Source: Bombyx mori (Eukaryota > Arthropoda > Insecta > Lepidoptera > Bombycidae). Taken from it: a stretch of 64,000 nt of DNA. The notes under the pieces are model-generated. The model worked only from the letters and a program-made list of their open reading frames with translations, searched no databases and was not told the origin of the DNA. The position numbers and the translations under genes were made by a program. The stretch is from contig NC_085107.1 in the NCBI RefSeq assembly GCF_030269925.1, positions 15,190,001 to 15,254,000 on the forward strand. The letters are read 5' to 3'. Shown here piece after piece: positions 57,901-64,000 of this stretch; positions within the stretch are counted from its first letter, which is position 1, and each line of letters begins with the position of its first letter.

Positions 57901-59596
57901 TGCTAAGAGTGTAAGTTAGGGTTATTGACTTTTTAATTTGGAGCTTTTAAAGATAAATAAAACAGTAAATTCAAAAATATTGAATAGAATGGCCTTAATA
58001 AAACTAAATACATTAAGAAAAGAGATAATGTAATCTCACAGATAGCACGTAGTGTATAATATTCATCTTTTATTCATAATTAGTTAGCAGAGCTTAATAA
58101 AAGTTAAGCAGTATTCTTATAACGGGCTTATAAAGCTCCGATAGCAAATTACGGAAAATACCGTAACTATCTAAATTATCCTCTAAAGGACTAAATTACA
58201 CTTTAATTCATTTTATGTTTAATTTTCTCCAAGATAATTAAACTGTATATTTTTTTATATGACATAAGTTCGACATAAGTTCGTATTATTATGTACCTAC
58301 GCAGAATCTAAGATTTATGATTTTGCATAATTTAATTAATTCACACTGCTCGACAAATGAATAACAAATAGTACCTAGTATATTTTATGATGTTCAATTG
58401 ACAATAACTAATTACCTGCAAAGCGTACTCTGATATATCTTTATAATGGTATAAATGCAGAGAGCTAACGAAGTACCGCGCAATTTTTCTATATCTGCCT
58501 AACGCAGTGACGACGGATCTGCTCTGGAAAATAAATATTCAAATACTGCTAATTACACTAGTCGAGAAAATTGTGTAACAAGAAAGTTTTGAAGTCGTCG
58601 TGGCCTAAGGGATAAGACGCCCGGTGCATTCGTGTTGAGCGATGCACCGGTGTTCGAATCCCAGGCGGGTACCAATTTTTCTAATGAAATACGTACTCAT
58701 CAAATGTTTACAATTGACTTCCACAGTGAAGGAATAACATCGTGTAATTAAAATCAAATCCGCAAAATTATAATTTGCGTAATTACTGGCGGTAGAACCT
58801 CTTGTGAGTCCGCACGGGTAGGTACTACCGCCCCGCCTATTTCTGTCGTGAAGCAGTAATGCGGTTTGAAGGGTGGGGCAGCGTTGTAACTATACTGAGA
58901 CCTTAGAACTCATGTCTCAAGGTAGGTGGCGGCATTTACGTTGTAGATGTCTATAGGAGGCTGTGAGCTCATTCACCCATTTAAGCAAGATTTTTTTTAC
59001 TTAAATAATAAATATTAAGAGTGATGGTTACGATACTTACGAAAATAACAATGGTCATTAATGCCGTTATGTATGAATGGCCTATTTCAAAGAAAGATAA
59101 TTTTCCGTAGTTTTTCACAATGTAAAACATTTGACTGAGAAAAGTTATTGTTTGTTCAACTACTAATAAATGTCGCTTATGAAACCTAATCTTGGATACA
59201 TTTTTTTTATTCATATCCATTTTCGGCCAACCATCAATATATTTAAGGTGATATTGTACCCATTTCATGTACTGAAATTCTTGTGGTTTTTCAACTGGTC
59301 TGAAATATTTTAAATGGTGGTTAATCAGAGATTTATATAAAGCTAACTGATCATGAATGGTATTGAATTAAAACGATCTAAAACTCAAAGCTTAATGTCA
59401 TTTAGAAATGCTACTTCACTACCAAGAAAGGTTTGACAAATATGATTTATTAAATTTCATTTTACTGATTAATTGTACTGATCACAAATACAAGTATTTT
59501 AATATACTTTTATTGATATATTATGTGTAGTTATGAAATAATATCTTACTTAAGTGCGTCATTTTCAACTATTATATTTTTGATAATCTTAAACAT
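54921..59596 (-). CDS. Odorant receptor (insect 7tm_6 family), eight coding exons
   Basis: Ligand-selective subunit of insect odorant-gated cation channels, expected in the dendrite membrane of olfactory neurons with Orco. Exons on the minus strand: 59596-59550 (start MFKIIKNIIVENDAL), 59299-59041, 58523-58416, 57829 to 57381 or 57354, 56783 (or 56775) to 56681, 56602-56507, 55201-55046, 54977-54921 (TAA at 54923-54921). Phases fit at every junction except exon 4/5. Seen: several hydrophobic segments (LISLVVTGMLLF, FDLFLSLLILHLW, VVIIVYYLF), LQECIRYHNFII, and the family's C-terminal signature: NAVYSIPWEAM, NRKLVQVLLQ, SVGVQTMAS, then SYFIMLRT. Predicted length is about 424-433 aa, normal for moth ORs. 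A Bm1 copy lies in the intron between exons 2 and 3. At exon 4/5 the good-looking CAG acceptor (56775) is out of phase, while a TTTAAG acceptor (56783) fits both candidate donors. Confidence 0.88.
55736..56017 (+). CDS. Unrecognised acidic open frame (93 aa) inside an OR intron
   Basis: Frame starting MANTDWNKLCQKVN with a very acidic middle (DNSDSDEDRISDTEY, DNDEDEDE-like) and ending SFMVE, opposite in strand to the receptor gene. Acidic Asp/Ser-rich N-termini occur in some DNA-transposon proteins, but no catalytic motif follows and I cannot assign a family. It is equally likely to be an element remnant or a chance frame; the strand's codon use is not conclusive. Confidence 0.25.
   Translation: MANTDWNKLCQKVNKIEEQYRKSDHVGDTLTQEFIIIICEDNSDSDEDRISDTEYADDFDHDTFDNDEDEVLTVSTSHFGKNDVIDDVSFMVE
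56995..57200 (+). mobile_element. Dispersed moth repeat fragment in OR intron
   Basis: CATCAGATCAGGACTCAATT, ATGGGACCACACGGAAAGCG, TCGATTCACCCAGTC and CCTCCTTTTTTGAAGTCGGT appear in the order seen in a common non-coding lepidopteran repeat. It lies between exons 4 and 5 of the receptor. Confidence 0.6.
58591..58988 (+). mobile_element. Bm1 SINE, near full length, in OR intron
   Basis: Begins GAAGTCGTCGTGGCCTAAGG with the A box, then the B box GTGTTCGAATCCCAGG, the Bm1 body, and ends CCATTTAAGCAAGATTTTTT. A few short deletions (for example after CGTTGTAGATGTCTATAG) mark it as an older copy. It is antisense to the receptor and sits between its exons 2 and 3. Confidence 0.9.
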
Positions 59597-60264
59597 ATTT
59601 TATTACTTTTGTCTCCAACGACGAAAACTTCAAAGAATAAATTCAAAATAACTCGCCAATTTATAGTCGATAATTTAATGTTTGCAATATATAATTTGCA
59701 TTGAGGAGAAACTATGAAATTCTGACATTGATCTGAATTTTTTTTACTTATTCATTGATGATTGATGTAGATTGAAAATAACATGTCTATTATCAAGCTT
59801 ATAGGTAGCCTACACATGTTTTTAACAACATTAATTATAGAGGTTTAAGTATAAAGCTGTCATTTGCTTGTAGTAGCCATTTTGAATTAAAACTTGCATG
59901 ACCTAAGATTTAGTCAAAAGCTATATAAAATGTTCTACTAACAAAATTTCAAAAAATACTATTACGTTTTAGGATATTATTTTAAACAGGTATTAAATTT
60001 AATACCTATTTGAGTTAATACAGAGAAAATTAAAATAATTTTCGAATGCTAGTTCCGTGATGGCCTAAACCGATATCATAGATACGTTGAAGATACTTTT
60101 GTCAATTTGTCAATGTTTTGTATTGATGATCACTTTGTTGGTGCAACTTAATAAATAAATAAATAAATACCACATCTAATAAGCGTATTCCGCAAGAAAG
60201 AACCCTTTTTGGAGCCGTTTAATTAAGCGCTCCCGCCGAAGGGATAACTCCAGTGTCAACGAAG
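59597..60264. other. 5' flank of the odorant receptor gene
   Basis: AT-rich, with a short retroelement tail at 60090-60170. The receptor promoter should be here; no element was identified. Confidence 0.35.
60090..60170 (+). repeat. Short repeat with AAAT tail, copy 2
   Basis: ATACTTTTGTCAATTTGTCA ... TTGATGATCACTTTGTTGGT followed by (AAAT)n, matching 44826-44903. Confidence 0.6.
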
Positions 60265-60511
60265 TTTTTTTTATTGTTGCTGAGATGTGTGGACGAGCTC
60301 ACAGCCCACCTGGTGTTAAGTGTTTACTGGAGCCCATAGACATCTACAACGTAAATGCGCCTCCCACCTTGAGATATAAGTTCTAAGATCTCAGTATAGT
60401 TACAACGGCTGCCCTACCCTTCAGACTGAAACGTATTACTGCTTCACGGCAGAAATAGGCAGAGTGGTGGTGCCTATCCGCGCGGACTCACAAGAGGTCC
60501 TACCACCAGTA
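60265..60511 (-). mobile_element. Bm1 SINE, 5'-truncated, minus orientation
   Basis: TTTTTTTTATTGTTGCTGAG to GGTCCTACCACCAGTA, the usual reverse Bm1 3' blocks. Confidence 0.88.
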
Positions 60512-60663
60512 AAAAAGAAGTTAGATGGAAGGTACTTTAACACATCGGTAGGAGGGGCGACCGCGGTCAACAGTATAGCCAGATACGCCGTTATCCCAAG
60601 GACGCCAACCGATTGAATTGTCGGTAAAATCGACTCTTCGTCGGCCATGTTGGTCGGCTGCCA
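60512..60663 (-). CDS. Possible coding fragment cut off by a Bm1 insertion
   Basis: Minus-strand frame with MADEESILPTIQS, then a hydrophobic stretch VLGITAYLAILLTAVAPP and DVLKYLPSNF, after which it runs straight into the Bm1 at 60511. Composition is richer in G+C than the neighbourhood and the chain looks like a short cytosolic N-terminus followed by one membrane segment. I recognise no family. It could be a first exon, a retrocopy or part of an unrecorded element; the plus strand offers shorter alternative frames. Confidence 0.3.
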
Positions 60664-61177
60664 GACCGCCCAGACAGTACCGTTGGTGTTCCGAGAAAAT
60701 CAGGCTTTAAGGTAAGTACTGGTAAAATAAAAAAGTGAAATCCGACTTAATCAAATAACCAAGGAATCAGCGCCGTAGTTTGATATCGGTTTAAATAATA
60801 GGGGTTAAAGTATGAAATTGCCGATTTGTACTGAAAATTGTTTTTTTTTTTAATTTAACATATTTATTTAATCAAAATATCTACTATTATTATCTATACA
60901 TTGCTGCCATCTAATAGGAAGGTCATATATGCCTTTGCGATAGTAGGAAATTGACCAAATTACGAAAAAGATGGCAGTCCGACTAACTCATTTGTTCCAA
61001 ATTAGTACAATTAAAATATAGGAGATTAACGGTTTCCTTTTAAATTTATTAGTGTGTCAATGCAACAATTGTTGTAACTTATTTATTTGTGAAATATTAC
61101 ATACATTAATGAGGACAAAGACTGAGTCTAGATTCAATACTGAAGTGTTACTTTTTTTCTGGCGTATGTACCTATAT
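60664..61177. other. Intergenic, nothing recognised
   Basis: AT-rich, no supported feature. Confidence 0.35.
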
Positions 61178-61503
61178 ATGGATGGGCCAGCCCGTCTGGT
61201 GTTAGACCCCATTGACATCTACAACGTAAATGCCGCCACCCACCTTGAGATATGAGTTCTAAGGTCTCAGTATAGTTACAACGGCTGCCCCAACGCCAGT
61301 ATAATTACGCAATTTATATTTTTGCGTGTTTGATTTTTATACACGATGTTATTCCTTCACCGTGGAAGTCAATCGTGAACATTTGTTAAGTACGTAGGTA
61401 TTTCATTAGAAAAGTTGGTACCCGCCTGCGGGATTTGAACACCAGTGCATTGCTCGATACGAATGCATCGGACGACTTATCCTTTAGGCCAAGACGATTT
61501 CAA
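61178..61503 (-). mobile_element. Bm1 SINE with head, internally deleted, minus orientation
   Basis: Starts in GATGGGCCAGCCCGTCTGGT, keeps the TTGAGATATGAGTTCTAAGG block, then jumps from GGCTGCCCCAACG directly to CCAGTATAATTACGC, losing about 90 bp of the body. It continues to the tRNA-like head (GGGATTTGAACACCAG and TTAGGCCAAGACGATTTC). Confidence 0.85.
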
Positions 61504-61969
61504 AAACGAAGTTTACTCTAAAACGAAGCTCATCTTACTGTTTAGTAGCTTAATCGCGTTATTCGCTAGCAGTATTTCTCTATTGTGATAATCCTCAAAT
61601 AATGGCGGTTTAGCTTTCAGATAAAAAACTTCGACTAAATATTATAGTGGATTGATCTTCACAGTTGTTGCTCCGTGATAACGCAAGTGCCAGAACTGCT
61701 CGAATTTTTTTGGATCTTTACAAGACGTGTAGTTGGAAATTATAAGTTATTGGAAATTATAATACTTGCTCACCAAATTTTTTTGGTACTGTCCCTCATG
61801 ATTTTCATTACGTCAGAAAGTGGTAGGTAAATAATGTTCTCATATTTCATAAATGATCTGCTCTCGGAATGGTAAAGTATGTATATAGATAATGAGAGAA
61901 ACATTTTTTTTATAGAAATGAACGATTACTGGTGACCCGGAGGCTTTCTATTTTCATTCATTATTATTA
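61504..61969. other. Intergenic, nothing recognised
   Basis: AT-rich, no supported feature. Confidence 0.35.
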
Positions 61970-62240
61970 CAGGACAGGTGGGCGAGCAGAGGCTCAGCCA
62001 GGAGGGGTGGGATTTACTAACAGTTGCCCGAGCGCCTCCGAAAGAGACCTAACCGCTCAAGGGCAGCTGCTTCGCGAATGAATTTACTACCGGATCGGAA
62101 TCGCAACCCGCTGAGAAGATCCGGCGAGAAACTCAGCGGGCCGATGTATGAGTTAGGTTGCACGTAGAATTCTTCGCCGAGTTCGACGAGTCCGGTTTCC
62201 AAGCTTCCTGAGCCTGCTCCTAGTGCTAGAGCTGAATGTC
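61970..62240 (+). mobile_element. Dispersed Bombyx/moth repeat
   Basis: GGACAGGTGGGCGAGCAGAG, CCGGATCGGAATCGCAACCC, GAAGATCCGGCGAGAAACTC and CAAGCTTCCTGAGCCTGCTC blocks. The central part matches the reverse complement of 50510-50590. It directly precedes the LINE remnant below, so it may be part of the same insertion or a neighbour. Confidence 0.6.
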
Positions 62241-62275
62241 TCTAATAATAGTATTAGTGGATCTATCTATCTAAG

Positions 62276-62530
62276 CTCTCTATCATCCGCCTTAAGAGGA
62301 TATTTGAGTTCTTCGACCACATTGCCAGAAAGAGCGGTGACAATCTTGATAAATTTATAGTAACTGGCAAGATTGCGAGCAAAAGATCTCGTGGCCGCAA
62401 TCCAATGCGCTGGTTCGACCAAATCCGCACCACCCTGGATACCACAGTCTACGATGCCATACACACCGCCGAGAACAGAGGTAGATTGCGAAACAAAATC
62501 TAGAGAAGGATAATGGGAGGAGATGGTCAC
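62276..62530 (+). pseudogene. Remnant of an RTE/Jockey-like LINE ORF2 C-terminus
   Basis: The plus strand reads FFDHIARKSGDNLDKFIVTGKI, KRSRGRNPMRWFDQIRTTL and HTAENRGRLRNKI (given in pieces), the usual end of a non-LTR ORF2 (GRSPMRW.DQI ... A.NR..WR). A TAG ends it near 62501-62503 and the text after it (RRIMGGDGHYPQ) still fits such proteins. The 164-codon minus-strand frame over 62267-62761 is mostly the complement of this remnant. Confidence 0.65.
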
Positions 62531-63159
62531 TATCCTCAGACACGGGGAATGCGGCTCAGGGAGGAGGAGGATCGGAAGGATCCACAAGAACGTGTCGAGG
62601 ATGTCGACGGTGACTGACTCCTGCGTGAGCTGGAGGCGGGAGTAGTCCGCGGAGTCAACGATGAGGCGATTATCATGACGCATGGCTTTATCGAAGTACC
62701 GCTCCGACGCTGACTTCAGGCGTTTTTTTCTTTCATAAACAATAAGAGAATAAAACATCACTTCAACTTCGAATCTTAATTTATTTTCGTGTTCATATTT
62801 TAAAATGTAATTTGTACACAGTGTATTTATTAATATATATTACAGTTTGATATGCATTTATAACAACATTAAGATGCGGAAGGGTGTTTGTGTAATTTTT
62901 TGCAACAGTGAAACAACGAATCGACTTAGCTTTGCGCAAATAGTTTATGAGCATTTTATAACCTTTTTAATTCCTTCGATGGCGTCGGTTATAGACAATT
63001 TGCTAAGTAAAAATTGACTATGTAGTGCGCACAAAATTACAACATTATATCGTTATGTATTACAATTAGTGCTCTTGATACATAGTTCTCAACATAATAA
63101 AGTAAGAAACGGACGTCTTCAATATCTGAAAAAATAAATATTTTGTATAATATAACTGT
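62531..63159. other. Intergenic, nothing certain
   Basis: 62531-62740 is GC-richer (GGAGGAGGAGGATCGGAAGG) and may be 3' sequence of the preceding LINE. The rest is AT-rich without a recognised feature. Confidence 0.35.
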
Positions 63160-63204
63160 TTGAAGTCCTCGTGTCCTAACGGATAAGACGTCTGGTGTAC
63201 TCAT
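63160..63204 (+). mobile_element. Isolated head of a Bm1 SINE
   Basis: TGAAGTCCTCGTGTCCTAAC and GGATAAGACGTCTGGTGTAC match the first ~45 bp of Bm1 with its A box. The similarity then stops abruptly, so the body is missing. Confidence 0.65.
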
Positions 63205-63760
63205 ATTATCTTGTCTTTGGCGAATAATCTAGGTGGGAAGAGCGTTCTTTTTGTGAACTATGTGAACTAGTTCCCGCACAAACTCGCTCTCAAACCCTTA
63301 TGTATTTATTTTGCTGGTATCGGCTCTATTATAGACTGGCGCTACGTGGTTGAATATAAATTATATTTTATGAAGAATTTATTTTTTCAAACATCATTTT
63401 TTTTTTCGTGCCATAAATAAAAAGGCAAACTCTTTATTGACTGGTTATTAACAATAACAGCTAATTCAGTTGTTACTGTTGTTGTTTGGAACATACAGTT
63501 ATTTTACTATAAATTATATTCTAAAAACAGATTATTTCCTAAAATTGCTGTAAGTAATTTTATGTACCGTAAACAGAAAGGTAAATTTGTGTTGTAATAC
63601 TTAAAAAAAAAAACAAAATTCACAATAGTCATAAAGGTACATTTATTGTTTTTATTAGACCTATTGAAAAAAAAACTAACGAACTAAATGATGGTACTAG
63701 TTCGCTGTAGGTCTACGAAATAAATATATTGAGAGCTCCCAAAGGCGACCGATTATGTCC
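63205..63760. other. Intergenic, nothing recognised
   Basis: AT-rich with poly-T and poly-A runs; no supported feature. Confidence 0.35.
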
Positions 63761-64000
63761 AGGACTGCTCATATCGAGCGATGCGACTATACCAAATGTT
63801 CAAATCCAGCAAGCAGGATTTATCAAAGAAAATACATTTAGAAAATACATTTACAAAGAAATTACAATTAGCTCATATTCAAGAACTACTTTGGCGATAC
63901 AGAAATAATAACAATATCGTGTAATAAAAAAAACCTAAACAATTGTAGTATAAGCACACACGGGTATGTACGATCATCGTTATTAGTTCTCCCGACGCAG
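63761..64000 (+). mobile_element. Old, strongly diverged Bm1 copy
   Basis: ATCGAGCGATGCGACTATAC, AAATGTTCAAATCCAGCAAG, ACAATATCGTGTAATAAAAA and CACGGGTATGTACGATCATC follow the order of Bm1 from its B box into the body, with many changes. It runs off the right edge. Confidence 0.5.

Noticed and set aside
58591..58680. Functional tRNA gene
   Set aside because: Same reason: this is the tRNA-like head of a Bm1 copy.
62267..62761. 164-codon minus-strand frame
   Set aside because: Its larger part is the complement of a LINE ORF2 remnant read correctly on the plus strand; no domain is visible in the rest.
1..64000. CRISPR array, operon structure, riboswitch or prophage
   Set aside because: The window is animal nuclear DNA with spliced genes and SINEs; the regular repeats at the left are ~470-bp units and not short repeats with unique spacers.

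Overview
This window is nuclear genomic DNA of a moth, almost certainly a silkworm (Bombyx, most likely B. mori). The main reason is at least a dozen copies of a tRNA-related SINE whose sequence fits the Bombyx Bm1 family. Supporting signs are AT-rich intergenic DNA, genes split by GT-AG introns, RTE- and R1-clade LINEs, Tc1/hAT/pogo-type DNA transposons, and a lepidopteran-style odorant receptor. The organism name is my inference; no search was run.

Layout. 1-11.3 kb: an array of ~470 bp (some ~835 bp) tandem repeat units lying forward on the left (1-3410 and 6518-6850) and inverted on the right (7390-11260), so the whole block is a giant palindrome. The left arm is split by a hAT-type element (3411-6517, 8-bp target duplication), which itself holds a 5'-truncated R1-clade LINE (3947-6130, 16-bp target duplication). 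11.3-29 kb: gene-poor, with a short perfect hairpin, a dead Tc1 transposon with long inverted ends (15011-16594), a truncated RTE LINE (17305-18663), many Bm1 copies and a tiny retro-insertion with a 17-bp duplication (24210-24283). 29.3-30.1 kb: a forkhead exon on the minus strand whose DNA-binding domain is of the FoxF (Drosophila biniou) type. 30-40 kb: mostly unique AT-rich sequence with a few mobile-element remnants.

40.8-43.7 kb: a C2H2 zinc-finger gene on the minus strand, reconstructed as four exons with compatible phases (425 aa). 46.8-51.5 kb: a complete five-exon UBE2G2 (Ubc7-class E2, ER-associated degradation) gene on the plus strand, 168 aa with the catalytic Cys at 89. 54.9-59.6 kb: a 7tm_6 odorant receptor gene on the minus strand, reconstructed as eight exons (about 424-433 aa); one junction is unresolved. 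60-64 kb: LINE and SINE remnants.

The four host genes have no evident functional link: a transcription factor of visceral mesoderm, a zinc-finger protein, an ERAD ubiquitin-conjugating enzyme and a chemoreceptor. The most unusual structure is the palindromic repeat array with its dated layers of nested insertions.
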